A stretch of 64,000 nt of DNA. Origin: Acheta domesticus. Its lineage: Eukaryota > Arthropoda > Insecta > Orthoptera > Gryllidae. Position 1 is the stretch's first letter, and every line of letters starts with the position of its first letter. The position numbers were made by a program, and so were the translations under genes. The notes beneath the pieces were generated by a model that saw only the letters and a program-made list of their open reading frames with translations, was not told where the DNA came from and ran no database searches. The stretch lies in assembly GCA_031308135.1 (NCBI GenBank), contig JAHLJT010000631.1:190730955-190794954 (forward strand), read 5' to 3'. Shown here one piece after another: positions 1 through 10,854 of the stretch.

Positions 1-1177
1 GAAATTCGTCTTTCGTGGTTCTCAAATGAACTTCCGAGTCTATAAGTCTCTTCGTAACGCGGATTAGTGCTCCGATGTACAGATTACGTATACGCAGGTA
101 CATACAGTTGAATTTCAAAAATCACGCTCAAAATTTTCTCCATGTACCCTTTGCCCCACAAATTTTTTTAAAAATTGTTAAAAGATTTGGCGTTTGTCAC
201 TGTAGTATCATTATCTTTACATATAATATGAGCACATCTTGGATTTTCCCTTGGTTTCAAACAAAATTTAAAATAGTTAACGTGATTTCTCAGAATATAC
301 AAATACACGGTGTATGAGGTATAACTCATAAACTGTGGAAGGTATCCAAACTTTAATAGATGGTTGTGTATTTGATGTTAGAACATACTGGGGGGGGGAA
401 CAAAAGAATTGTCTAAAAATTTTGTTTTATCATATGATTTATCGATAAATTATTTAGATTACTCTGACATCTCTCCACTCATTTTATGCATATAATCCTC
501 CGATAACGATGTTAACTTTTCATTTAATATTCGAGTGGATACTGAATTCTAAGGTAGATTAATAGTTTCTGTTCATGCATTGTGCGTTAAGGTTATTAGT
601 TCCATTGGTAATGAAATTTTACCTTTTATCGTATTCTCTTTCCTGGATATCTAGCAAATCCCAGCGCATCCCTTTCTCACATTTGCAGTATTCCTGGCTC
701 AGAGGCATACCCCACTGCTGGGCTTTCTGCTCGATGAAGCGTAAAGGTGAAAGAAAAATCCCTAAAAGGAATATCCGCATGGCAGCCAAGGTTGTGATTT
801 GAAGAAAATGTAGAGGGATGCGGTTGAATATCCTTTCAATGTGGCCACAAGAAACTGCGAGAAAGCGTTTTCTGCGTTGGTCAGAAGAACGTTCGAGTTC
901 TTTGGGTATGTGTATTCCGAAGTCATAAAATGGTATATCTTGATGCGTTAATCCATTCAGCATTATAAAGAGATATGAGAGTTATCTTTGGTTTGATATA
1001 CAGGTGCTAGTGTTTCCAGATCTTCCTGGCGGGTCAGACGATGTTGGTGATATAAATATTAAAAATATAAGACTCAGAATTATACACTAAAATAGGATCA
1101 GTAAATATTAGGATGAATATTTCTTTTTTAAGTCGTCAATACTAGTTTCTGTGGTTAATTTTCACTACACACCTACC
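1..1177. other. AT-rich DNA, no gene recognised
   Basis: Mostly AT-rich sequence with short chance frames. A run of nine G lies at 390-398. An open frame of 114 codons runs on the minus strand at 619-963 within a slightly less AT-rich patch (about 640-960). I do not recognise its product, and it has no visible domain, repeat or splice context, so I do not call it a gene. Confidence 0.6.
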
Positions 1178-1910
1178 GGCTTAGGTGGCTCAGGGCTTCA
1201 ACTGATATCACTGTCTGTTTGGGAGGTCAAAGCGTTCGAGTCTCGATAGTGCAGTGTTGTCAAGGTTGACGCAGTTCATAACCCCGCCGCAAGGGACAAC
1301 GCCATCACTATTGTCAAACGACGGGGTTACTAATAGTTTGCTCTCCCGACGCTAGTGACGCAGAGAAGCTGGCGCGGTGCCGCGACGCGTGCCACTGTCA
1401 CTAGTAGGAGACCTTGACACGACTGCGATAGTGGCAGGATTTTCGACACTAGCAAGATAGCTAGGTCGAAGTCATCCGCTGTCGGGGGGGGGGGAGAATT
1501 CTAGCGCCTGGCTTCTCTGAAGGTCAGTTTTCCGAGGTTTCTCCTATCAACACTAGGTGAATGTCAGAGTAGTACCCGAACAACCGGGCCAGGGACCACG
1601 CGCCATCTTTCCTTCCTCTTCCTTGACCAATCCTTCCCCTTACTTACACACACTTAAACTTTCACGCATGATACTACCACACATGCCGAGAGACCGGTCG
1701 GGAGCTTCCAGCTTGTCTGGGTTAGAGCAGAGTCCCGCTGGTGTGAGATGCCTGGTTGGGGAACATCCTGCAAGCAGACATGTACGTTAGTCCCGAATCT
1801 CATCATCCGGAGGGGGAACACCGCCACTTTAAGAGAAGAAACATGCACTACACTTACGGTACGAATTACTACAGCCGTTGACGCGCCAGGAAACACAAAA
1901 CAATAAAAAA
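1178..1910 (+). mobile_element. tRNA-headed SINE, family B, copy 1 (split by a hAT MITE)
   Basis: The head GGTGGCTCAG resembles a Pol III A box, and GCGTTCGAGTCTCG about 45 bases downstream resembles a B box, as in tRNA-derived SINEs. The body matches other copies in this window at 27.9, 52.3, 53.0 and 54.8 kb (minus). Shared blocks are GGATTTTCGACACTAG, the AATTCTAGCG block, the CTTCCTCTTCCTTG pyrimidine stretch and a 3' end around CTTACGG...GACGCGCC followed by an A-rich tail. The copy is about 730 bp instead of about 530 because a 174 bp element (1252-1425) splits it and because an 11-base G run (1484-1494) has grown in the middle. The tRNA origin is inferred from the boxes only. I cannot say which tRNA. 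Confidence 0.75.
1252..1425. mobile_element. 174 bp non-autonomous hAT-type MITE with 8 bp TSD
   Basis: The left end reads CAGTGTTGTCAAGG. The right end reads CCTTGACACGACTG, whose complement is CAGTCGTGTCAAGG, so the terminal inverted repeats match over 14 bases with two mismatches. The 8 bp CGATAGTG occurs immediately before (1244-1251) and immediately after (1426-1433) the element, an exact target-site duplication. Eight-base duplications and CAG-starting termini are hallmarks of the hAT superfamily. There is no coding capacity. It is inserted just after the B box of the surrounding SINE copy, so it is younger than that copy. Confidence 0.85.
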
Positions 1911-2848
1911 ATATACACCGGTTTTAAATGTTCAGAGTTATCTTTAGAATAATAGAAAATATTAGAAATTAAAACAAGATTTTTTCTTATCATCATTCTG
2001 AATAATAATCATTATAATAATTAAAATAATACATAATAAATAACAATACATAATAATAAGTAATAATAATAATATGTAATCATGATTTATTTTTTAATAG
2101 TCCAGTAAAGCTAAATATCTAATTAGAATTATAAGTTTTACATTTTACTAACAATTGAATTGTTGTTGTAAATCTATACAGAGATTAATATGTCAATCAC
2201 TAAAACTGCTTAGGAACTTTGGTACTTTTTAGTCGAATTTCCAGAAGTAATAAAGATAATGTAATATTTAGTTTTCTCCGCACTGAAATTATCCCTTTTC
2301 AAAAAAGAGCAGTTTTATGAGCGAGAGTGAACCATTCACTCAACAACAAATAGATCAGGATCGGCGCTGATAAATGTTTAGCAGATTTTTGAAATTCAAT
2401 ACATATGTGCTAGTGGGCTGTGGCAGGGAAAATGCTGCTGAAGAAAACCACACAAAATGATTTTCCAAAACGCGTATCTCTCTAGAATATTAAATAAAAT
2501 ACTCTCGCATAGCATGAGAGAAAATTAAATATTTTAACAAAAACAGTCTTCATGAATAATTTTTCCAAAGTTCCTGAGTATTGAACAAAATTAAAAACAT
2601 TGTCACATGAGCGGAGGCTGCATAGTTTTTTTCAGTTTCTGTACCCCTTGAAAAGTACCAGTTTGGTTTTCAGAAATTCCATACATATTAGAAAATTAAA
2701 TAATGGAGGCATTTGTATTCGAGAATGATCATCCCTCACAGTAGCAGAAATGCAATGTATTCCTCAAAAACACATTTTGCAAGCTGTCGTAACTTGTTAC
2801 AATGTACCAAAAGATATGTCGAATATTTCATCAAGTTGCTTGTATTAT

Positions 2849-2865
2849 TGTGTGTGTGTGTGTGT
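2849..2865. repeat. (TG)n microsatellite
   Basis: Uninterrupted TG dinucleotides for about 17 bases in AT-rich DNA. Confidence 0.9.
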
Positions 2866-3287
2866 AAAAATGTGGAAATAGCATGTCTGTAAATGAAATT
2901 GGATCTCTTTGTATGATGCTATGAACGCAGCATGTAGAAGATAAAAAGAATAATTTGAAAATGTTTATAAGCTGCAGTCCTCTAAAATCTGTTGTTTAAA
3001 ATGACAGTCACGCGTGCCTTATCAGTCAACTTTTAAATGTTAATCGTTTTTACATTACCTTCGATATTCACGGAGGTATTTTTCTTGTCGGAAAGTCTTG
3101 AGAGAAAATGCACTCTTATTTCGTTAGCGAATGTATAATTAGAGATTATGATCTTCAAAATACATTTCATTTTCCCTGAGTTTATTATTAAAATTTAGAT
3201 GCATTGGCTAAACTATTGGCGGAATGCACTATTTCTTAACTTATTGTTTTCTTATTGTGACAAACTGTGAAACACCAAATGTCATAT

Positions 3288-3322
3288 AGAATGTGCTTGA
3301 TATGGAATATCAAGCACATTCT
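3288..3322. repeat. Perfect 16 bp hairpin
   Basis: AGAATGTGCTTGATAT is followed by a 3-base spacer (GGA) and its exact reverse complement. It could be a remnant of a foldback element or just a snap-back replication product. Nothing repeated flanks it. Confidence 0.85.
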
Positions 3323-4091
3323 TTACGATTATGAGTATGGAGTGTGACAATTACAAAAATAAAATTATCGGAATCGAAATTCTGAACATTTTTAGTCCTA
3401 TAATTCTGAAAACGTACATATTTACCGTAATAATAACTTACAACGGGAGGGAAACTTACCAAAATAAAATAAAATATCAAGAATTCATGGAGAAAAGAAA
3501 ACGTTTCACCAAAACATGGGACAATAATATGAAGATTATTCAATTAACTTATTACTAAATAAAAATATAGACTATTATTTGAATGGGTGAAAACCATAAC
3601 GGTCTGAGTGACATTTTTATAAATTCTGAGAAAAACATTTCTGTATTAGGCTATATTTCAGTGCCAGTGTAATTTCCTGCTTTTATTAAACAATTGAAAT
3701 GCCACGGTATTTATGACCCAAACTACCACGACTTTACAGTGATATTGATTTAAATAAACGTTTCCTCAAAATTCGTACAATGTCACTGATACCGTTCTGA
3801 TACCCATTCATTGTAGAACTATTTTGTTAAGTATATTACCGTAATAGAAATGCAAAATTTATGAAGAGTTGGGAGAAATAAGAGTCCTCAAAGTATCACA
3901 TCCCAAGCATTCATTAAAACGTACTTTCAAATATAAAAAAAAATTAAAGACTTGCGGTTTGGAATCGATTTTTTTTTCAGAAATACAGAGCACTGACGAG
4001 CACCTTACTTTTAAATAAACACGATCATCTTACGGATTGTATTTTCAGGAACATCCTCTTGCAGACCGGAAGCAGTATGCGAAGATTTTGT

Positions 4092-4248
4092 AGCTTGTAC
4101 TCCGATTTCAGTGGAGTGACTTCTGAGACATAGCCAAATGTGACGCGGTTATTCAATCGGGAGCTTGAATACCAAAAATTAAGTCGTAAGGAATCTTCCG
4201 GTTGGATAACCGCATCATCGCTGATTATCTATCAGAAGTCATCCTATT
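4092..4248. mobile_element. CCAAT-containing palindromic MITE, copy 1
   Basis: The two halves are imperfect inverted repeats: TGACTTCTGA near 4117 against TCAGAAGTCA at 4232-4241, and GCGGTTATTCAATCGGGAGC against the complement of CGGTTGGATAACCGC. The centre reads CCAAAAATTAAG. Copies at 24.65 and 28.56 kb share the core TCCAATCGGGAG...CCAAAAATTA. The left margin (GTACTCCGATTTCAGTGG) is the inverse of the TTTAAATCGCAGTATAA block at about 4388-4405, which suggests that the original right end was displaced by an insertion at about 4250-4388. There is no coding capacity and the transposon superfamily is unassigned. Confidence 0.7.
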
Positions 4249-4290
4249 AGAGAGTGTTTGCACTTCATAGCGGATAGCACTATCTATCTT

Positions 4291-4358
4291 CTACGCATGC
4301 GCAGATGCACGAAAATGACGCGAAACTTGAACTGCGCATGCGCAGAAGCTCGAAAGTG
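4291..4358. repeat. Two direct repeats carrying GCGCATGCGC palindromes
   Basis: CTACGCATGCGCAG at 4291 and CTGCGCATGCGCAG at 4332 begin two similar ~27-base stretches spaced 41 bases apart. Both continue as AGNTGC/AGCTCGAAARTG-type sequence. GCGCATGCGC is the known binding motif of NRF-1 and its insect relative Erect wing. Whether it is bound here is unknown. It lies about 50 bases upstream of TATTTAAAT/AGTATAAATG and about 250 bases upstream of a GC-rich block. Confidence 0.6.
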
Positions 4359-4403
4359 CAAAAGTGCGATAACAAGTGCGAAAACTATTTAAATCGCAGT
4401 ATA

Positions 4404-4513
4404 AATGTACTCTAGGAAACGTGCCTTTCATCACGATACAGGGACGTCGTGTGTGGTGAATGTACTCTAGGAAACGTGGCTTTCACCACGATACTGGGAC
4501 GGCGTGTGTTGTA
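4404..4513. repeat. 55 bp tandem duplication
   Basis: AATGTACTCTAGGAAACGTG begins at 4404 and again at 4459, and the two 55-base units match with only a few substitutions through to the GTGTGTNGTG end. Only two units are present. Confidence 0.9.
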
Positions 4514-4539
4514 AGAATCCACGGAATCGAGTCGTCGGC

Positions 4540-4860
4540 GAACGCACGGGCAAGGCCGAGGAAATTAAGCGGTGAGGGAAATAAATTCCTCCGGCGCCCT
4601 TCAGTTTACATTCGCATCACCTCCGGCGCGAGCCCCAGGCGCCCCGCGCAGCAAATGGCGCCGGGAGAGAATTTCTCCGTCTTCCCTCCCCCTGCCCTTC
4701 CCGCCCGCCCGCTCTCGGGGCGCGGGGGCGGCTGTATGTTTCACTCGAAGGGCGGCCGCCAGGTGCCTCTGATGGGTCTCGCTTCCTGAAATACCCCTTC
4801 GCGTCCTCGAGACGCCTGCCACACAATGGGCCGACGTGGACCAATAGGCACACGTTCCAA
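4540..4860. other. GC-rich block 1
   Basis: An abrupt GC-rich, CpG-containing island (GGCGCC, GCGCGGGGGCGG and similar) between AT-rich flanks. Overlapping frames on both strands (for example 4460-4789 plus and 4617-4895 minus) are typical of stop-poor GC-rich DNA and show no domain. It could be a CpG-island-like promoter given the GCGCATGCGC motifs just upstream, but this is inference. Confidence 0.5.
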
Positions 4861-5810
4861 ATCTGTATAAGTAAAAGAAGGAAATGTTCCCTCAAAGTGA
4901 GTATAATTGAAAATCTTGGGGCAGTAACATACTACACCATATTTCTGATGAAATTGAAATGTTAGTGTATTTCGACGCCCCATAGATGTATCTAGATATT
5001 GGGTTTTTATTTTAAAGAGTTCCTGCAAGCTGGCAGTGATATTCGTAAATTAAAGTTCATTATCCATGTGTGTAGGATGAAATGTCTAGACCTTTATTCT
5101 CCGTTTTATCAAAACTTGTGGCATAGCATATTATTACCCACAGGTCTACAATTTTCTGATGTGTGAAATCGTGGATGTTTTGTACTTCCATATTTCGTAG
5201 ATTTGACGTCTTTCTCGAGCGAATAACACACTCTATATTATTATATAACATTGCCTCCTTTATCTTCAATACTTTTGTTGGACTTATTCCCAAGGAAGAT
5301 GTCAATTTTTAAAATAATAAAGTCAATAAAACTGCACAAGATTCATTGCACATATTAATGAAACTACTTTTACAGAAGTGAATTCTTCGATGCAGATACG
5401 TTATTTTATTTTGTGTGACATTTTGTTGCTATAGGCAACATTAAGATTTCTCTTAGCATGAAATGAAAATTCAAGAGTAAATAGTAACTTTAATGAAAAA
5501 ATAACACATGAACATCATCTTGAAATTTTTTCTACGCTGGTTCTTGGTTTCAACCTATATTAGTTTCAATTTTTGCCTGAAATTCCCATAATAGTTATTT
5601 GTGATACGAGTGGTGAAAGTGACATTTTATTTTGGGAGGCCGATAGGCCGAGTGGCGCAGTCTGACGAGCAGAATAAAATAACTTTTAGAAAGTGTGTTC
5701 TACATTATTTTTTCAACGCTCTTACTGACTTTCATTTTATTTTTATTCAAGAATGCAAATCACTTAATGACACATTAAGGTCAGTAGTAGCTGCTGTAAT
5801 TAAACGCATT
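4861..5810. other. No gene recognised
   Basis: AT-rich sequence. Minus-strand frames at 4741-5028 and 5060-5305 are co-oriented, but I recognise neither product and see no domain. GGCCGAGTGGCGCAGTCTG at about 5648 has the look of a tRNA A-box region, but no B box follows. Confidence 0.5.
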
Positions 5811-5902
5811 TTCTTTCTTTCTTTCTTTCTTTCTTTTTTCTTTTTTCTTTCTTTCTTTCTTTTTCTTTCTTTCTTTCTTTCTTTATTTATTTATTTATTT
5901 AT
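5811..5902. repeat. (CTTT)n then (ATTT)n microsatellite
   Basis: About 73 bases of CTTT units with small T-run interruptions pass into five ATTT units. The adjoining (ATTT)n could be a mutated part of the same array. Confidence 0.95.
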
Positions 5903-6029
5903 ATGAGTTTGATCTGAACTCTTGAGCATCGACTCACATTTAGCATTAGAGCTAAAATTGAATATGTAGCACGCTACGCATACCCTCAAATTACCCCTTC
6001 TACTACTGTAGTGACTGTCTAAAAAATAA

Positions 6030-6275
6030 ATACGGCGTCGTTTCGGCCCACTGTGCGGTGGGCGCGGCGCGGCGCGGCGCGGCGCGGCGCGGGCGAGCGA
6101 ACGGGATATCTGCTGGCGAATTTCTTTGCCTTTGATGCGTTTCTCTCAGGAGCGGCCCGCGGACGTGCGGGCGCGAGGGGAGCCTCCATGAATCTTGGAA
6201 GGCGCGTAGATAGCGTCGCGCCGCTTCGTGCCCTTCCGCTCTTTCGCATTTCGCGCCAAATATGCTGCGCGAGAG
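6030..6275. other. GC-rich block 2 with a (GGCGC)n array
   Basis: A CpG-dense block with about six consecutive GGCGC pentamers at 6058-6090. Frames in three phases overlap and are rich in Arg and Ala, as expected from such composition. No product is recognised. Confidence 0.6.
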
Positions 6276-6929
6276 ATTTTCACGTCAGTTGCTTTTTGTT
6301 GTGTGAGATATGAATGTGCAGCTGTGCCTGAATTATTTATAGACCCATGTATCGAGAACATCAACACTGGTCTGTTAGAAATGGGTGTTCTTTATATATT
6401 TCCGAGGTATAGGTACCTTTTCTGTTTCACATTCTTTGATCATTTTTACAATGTTTTGAAAATTTTTGATTTAGATTTTCACTATTATTCTTCTACACAT
6501 CTACCAATAATACAACGGAAGTTTGAAATTTTCATTAAAAACTAAATTATTGCTATTACTACACATATTCAAAACAAATTACAATTTCGTATTGCTATCG
6601 TAAGTAAATTATGTTCTAAATTAAAATATTATTTGTAAGATCAATGCAATACGATTGTAGAAGATTTCAATCAACATTATATTCTAAACTTATACTCTGA
6701 TTTAACTAGATGAAAAAGTGAATTCTTCTATTCAAAATTCTTGAAACATTCTAAAATAAGGAAGATCGCATGTAAAAAGTCCTTATCAGACTTAAGTTTT
6801 ATACAATTTTATACTTTCTTATTGTTTTATTTCTCTTAAGAAACATATCCTTTTATAATTGTTAGACAGGAGACTTTTTTCTTATTTTATTTCGTAACAA
6901 TGTAAATGCATCTATGTTTTTTCCAGTCT
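6276..6929. other. AT-rich DNA, no gene recognised
   Basis: Plain AT-rich sequence. A 105-codon plus-strand frame (6228-6545) runs out of the GC block and is low-complexity Phe/Tyr-rich. I do not call it. Confidence 0.55.
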
Positions 6930-6968
6930 TCAACGACATTTCGAGAGCTTTTGCGCCCCCATCTTCAG
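6930..6968 (-). other. CTGAAGA-stem-GAAA motif (repeat tail)
   Basis: On the minus strand the order is CTGAAGA, then a G-rich/C-rich short stem-loop (GGGGGC...GCTCTC), then GAAATGTCG. The same arrangement recurs at 9.15, 53.75, 53.8 and 60.45 kb. It recalls the core order of a hammerhead ribozyme (CUGANGA, stem II, GAAA), but one extra base sits before the stem and I see no clear stem III. It may simply be the conserved end of an unidentified repeat. Confidence 0.4.
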
Positions 6969-6976
6969 GTCTAATG

Positions 6977-7925
6977 AAGTAATAAAATTCAACTTAATTC
7001 CTAAATGGATAACATTAATCTAAATTGAATTCTGATAATCAACATATAAAACAAACATAATGTTTTTTCAAATACGATGTTTTTAAAGTGCAACATAAGA
7101 TATATATTTTTACTGGTGTGCAATGACTCGCAGGGGAAGTTAATCATTTTTTTTAAATTGCCTGAAAGGTTTCAAATTTTTTTTATATTGTTTTTGAAAT
7201 TTATAAAGCTATTTCGAGTGAAATTCATTTTTTAAAATACCAATTTAAGAATGTAACGTTCACCTGTCTGACGCGAACAGTCGTCTTGCTAGATGATACT
7301 CGTATGTTCGGGAACTAGATTGAAAGTGATTTCGATCTGTACATTGTAAGTGATTTCGAGCTCTTGAAACGTTCAAGACTGGAAAAACGTAGACGTAAGG
7401 TTAATTTTAATTGTCATGAAATAAAATAATACGAAAAAGAATGCCTGCTAATAATTTTAAAGAGAACTGTTTTGTTTAGAGAAATCATAGTAAAATGTTT
7501 GTTTCGTGTTATTTCAAGAACTGTTAGTTTCACGAACTTTTCGTAAATGCTGTAAATATTTCATTAGATGAGTACATCGTCGATATTTCTTTGAGTGTGT
7601 TTTGAAAATAGCACACGCGCAGCAGGACGGTGCCCATTTTTGGAGCTCACCTGTTCTAAAAAGGACCGTAACGAAACGTTCGAGTCGGGTCATTGGCGTG
7701 ACGTTGCCCCTAGAATAAGAGGGACCTGAGATTTGCAGCCATGATTTTGTTGACAGATATTTCTGAACGATTCAGTGTTAAGTACATATTATCACCATAT
7801 GGTCATTGATTCAAGGGAACAATTAAGATAAAGAAAAAAAATATTCAAAATTGGCGCGGGAACCGATCATGCCGGCAGAAGAATGAATTCGCCACGAGAC
7901 GAGTGAACGGGGAGAGAAGGGTATT
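6977..7925. other. No gene recognised
   Basis: AT-rich to about 7250, then ordinary composition to the foldback element. No coding, RNA or repeat signal that I can support. Confidence 0.55.
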
Positions 7926-7930
7926 CAGCG

Positions 7931-8234
7931 ACACGGTGTAAGATATATAGGTGTGTCAAGTAGCCGCCTTTTGGACAAAATTTTTGAAGCCAGTTTGAGG
8001 CTAGTTCCTCGCTTATCCGTACGGTGCGCACGATCGAGTTGGGCATTCATGATGGCGTCTCGCGATTTAATGGCTTCCACCAGAGGTTACAAAGCTATTA
8101 AATGGATCACCATCTTGTCCCAAAAATGCCCAAGTCGTTCGCAGCGCTTACATAGCGAGAACTGTGAGAACTAGCCTCACATTAGCTTCAGTTTTAGACC
8201 GGGAGTGAACCCACCTATATCTCTTACACCGTGT
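7931..8234. mobile_element. 304 bp foldback (MITE) element with CAGCG target duplication
   Basis: It begins ACACGGTGTAAGATATATAG and ends with the near-exact complement. CAGCG is present directly before (7926-7930) and directly after (8235-8239). The inverted symmetry runs far inward: GTTTGAGGCTAGTTC near 7995 mirrors the complement of GAACTAGCCTCACAT near 8170, and GAGTTGGGCATT mirrors AAATGCCCAAGTC. Nearly the whole element could therefore fold on itself. It has no coding capacity. The CACGGTG heptamer one base inside the end plus a GC-rich 5 bp duplication recalls Transib transposons, but I regard the assignment as a guess. Confidence 0.8.
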
Positions 8235-8239
8235 CAGCG

Positions 8240-9117
8240 GAGAGCTTCCAAGGTAGCAGCATGGACAATGGTGGTAAAAGCATAAGTTAAAAGTGAGATC
8301 ATAAGTGGCAGTTTTAAAGAAACTAAAGGGAAAGCAAGTGTAGATAATAATAAAGTTACGTAATGTGTCCAATGCTGAGGCCGAAAGTGGAGTGTGTAAG
8401 AAACAGGGCGTGAATGACGGGAAACATGGAAACAGTATGTGGGATGTATGAATGATCGATTCAACGAAGTTCCGCATACGAACAGACATCAGCGATCGCC
8501 CGTGAAACTTATTGTGTGCGGAGGGCGTATTATTTGGAACAGTGGCAAGAGGCACTCGTAGCCTCGAACAGCGTGGCGGCGTGTATTAGGCAGCAAGGGT
8601 GCTTAAAGGTCAACAAAAGACGTTACATCAGGCAGCCCGCGGTCGGCAACAGCGAGGGATCGGCGCTGCGGTACTCAGATGATCTGTATTGTAAGATAAG
8701 TTCCGAATAAGTTTTTGTTCAGTTTAATGAGGCAGAGGTTAGCATTTGCGGAATATAAATGACGTATGGGTGGATCAGTCGTAGGAGTATAGAGTTCAAT
8801 CGAGACAGAAATGTAATTAGTGAGTGCTCAGAGTAAAGAAATGGAATGGAATGCTAAATGTAATGAGTAATGGAATGCTAAATGTTCAAAGTGTATTATC
8901 ACGTATTATCTAGCAGTATTATCAGTATATTTTATCAAAGTAAGCCTTGTCCTTGTTTTCATTTATGTATGATGTGTTGTTGAATGGTGAAAGACACGGA
9001 GCTCCCATTTGACTTACAAATAAAACGATGGTTAAATGAAATAAACAGAAACAGAGAATTAGTATGAGATATTAAATTCCAAGGATAAAGAGGTATCAAC
9101 CACAATAGTAGACTAAA
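8240..9117. other. No gene recognised
   Basis: Mixed composition. Roughly 8470-8700 is somewhat GC-richer. Frames at 8148-8555 (minus) and 8516-8710 (plus) overlap, and neither product is recognised. Confidence 0.5.
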
Positions 9118-9180
9118 TTTTTTTAATGTGTAGAGAATTTGGCCATACACGTGTTTCGAAAGTGTTTTTCCCATTATCAG
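9118..9180 (-). other. CTGATAA-stem-GAAA motif (repeat tail)
   Basis: On the minus strand CTGATAATGGGAAA is followed by TTTCGAAACACGTGTATGG. The short GAAA/TTTC stem sits between the CTGATAA and GAAA blocks, in the same order as at 6.95, 53.75 and 60.45 kb. It is likely the recurring end of a dispersed retroelement. Confidence 0.4.
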
Positions 9181-9309
9181 TTGCTCCAAGTAACACAGTT
9201 TAAACACACATTAAGTATAAGTTAGCATAGTGCTCCGCCTTGAGATGCCGCCATTTTCTTGCCTAGACATTGGAATAAATAAATATTCCGTCAACACGTT
9301 TTTTCAGCT

Positions 9310-9640
9310 AGCGTCAAATAGAATCGCCGCGCTCGTTTGTCTGTAGGACAGTTTCCTGCGCGTGGCCACCTCCACTTTCTCCGCCGCCGCGCCGCGCCTT
9401 CTGGCGGAAGGGCTGCCCTTTCCTCTCAAGTCTCCACTGAATATCAAGTGCGAAAGGCAGAAGAAGCGTTCTCTCCCGGAGTTTACGTCCTCTGGAGGCG
9501 CATCTCATCCCTGCAATTTGCCAGCGACCGGGCACGAGCCACACGGCGCGCCTGTTTGCTTGGGCTGTCGCGTGGAGCGCTGGCTCAGCTGGCGATGCTT
9601 CTAGAGCTTGAGAGATGCCGCGATGGCCACGGAGGGGATG
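9310..9640. other. GC-rich block 3
   Basis: A GC-rich stretch in which long frames overlap on both strands (9314-9778 minus, 9337-9750 plus), which shows few stops rather than selection for a protein. No domain is recognised. Confidence 0.5.
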
Positions 9641-10394
9641 TGGATATAGAAGGTGGCTTTGCGATGGCCGTTGGTCACGGAGCAAACATAGTTTGTGCGC
9701 GCAGAATAGGAAGGTTACAGATTGGGAGTGGAGAAAAAGTACGTTTTTAGGAAACTGAGAGGCTTTCCAATAAAGCATTTTTACTCAAATAAATAGCGAA
9801 AAATCTATTTGCTCTGAAAGAATGTATATACGGGGGATATGCTCTGAAAGACTTGAATATTTTTTAGATAAATACAGTAGGTGTTTTAAAGTTTTATTAT
9901 AGCATATGCTTGTCAATGTGTTATTTAGGATCCTCAATGTATAGACACAAGTAAAACGATGTTTAAACAATATAGATTTGCTATTATGTTAGAGGATGTC
10001 TTTAAAATCTGATGGTTGTAAATAATAAAATCAACGATTATACAGTTCCCTGCCAATCTGGGGAGGGAGGGACTCCAACCTAGTTTTCTTCAATGTTTTT
10101 GTTTAGCTGAGGTCTTACTGACCCACATTTTAGGGCTTTTATTATTAATAAAACCTTTCCTAATCCATTGCGATAGTTTCGTCTCACGACGCTTATAGAA
10201 TGTTTATGAAAAATACGCCGCATTTTGTAATAGGTTCGGGTAAACTCCGGCGATCTGGCACAATCAGGCGTGCCCTTAAACACATTAAAATCTTAGTTAA
10301 ATATCTGTGAACACAGAGAACAGCTGTGCATACTGAGTAACATAGAGAATATTTAACTAGTTCGTCCAAAAAGACATCGGTATTTGTGATCCTG
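9641..10394. other. No gene recognised
   Basis: Returns to AT-rich sequence. The words GCTCTGAAAG and TGCTCTGAAAG recur at about 9810 and 9840, a minor local duplication. Nothing else is supported. Confidence 0.55.
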
Positions 10395-10433
10395 CGGAAA
10401 GAACTAAGTACAGGAAGTACTTAGTCCTTTCCG
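10395..10433. repeat. 17 bp hairpin
   Basis: CGGAAAGAACTAAGTAC, a 5-base loop, then GTACTTAGTCCTTTCCG. The arms pair at 16 of 17 positions. Confidence 0.85.
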
Positions 10434-10854
10434 ATGTACGTACTACATACGTTTACCATATCTCAAAATTGAAAGTACTTAAGACAAAAATATTCAGAAA
10501 ATGATTGTACTATAAAGCTGAATACATGTATTATTATTTCTTAAGTGTATGCAATTTTCCTTAAATTATTTTTCAATTTATTCTGGGGTACATCGTTGAC
10601 CCTCAAACTTACATTGGTGTTTTGGTATTCTCCGAGTATCAGAATGGCATTGCAACTGTTTAACAACAATATACACGTTATATGTTTACCCAGGATTAAA
10701 ATGAACCGTTTGGTTTATTAATTATTAAACTCCGATTATTGATTTAAAAGAAATGAGGACGGGATAAGTGCATCGTGAGAAACATTACCCTCCTTCCTTC
10801 GCGCAATAGTAAGTGAATAACTTCATTTTTCAGTGTAACACCCATGTTCTGGAA
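10434..10854. other. No gene recognised
   Basis: AT-rich DNA without recognisable features. Confidence 0.55.

Larger units (their letters stand above)
1911..4091. other. AT-rich DNA with simple A/T tracts, no gene recognised
   Basis: Very AT-rich, especially 1975-2090 with many AATAAT stretches. It contains one (GT)n microsatellite and one short perfect hairpin (listed separately). Small frames on both strands at 3310-3560 overlap each other and have no recognisable product. Confidence 0.6.

Noticed and set aside
5640..5675. SINE head (GGCCGAGTGGCGCAGTCTG)
   Set aside because: A-box-like word only. No B box follows at the right distance.
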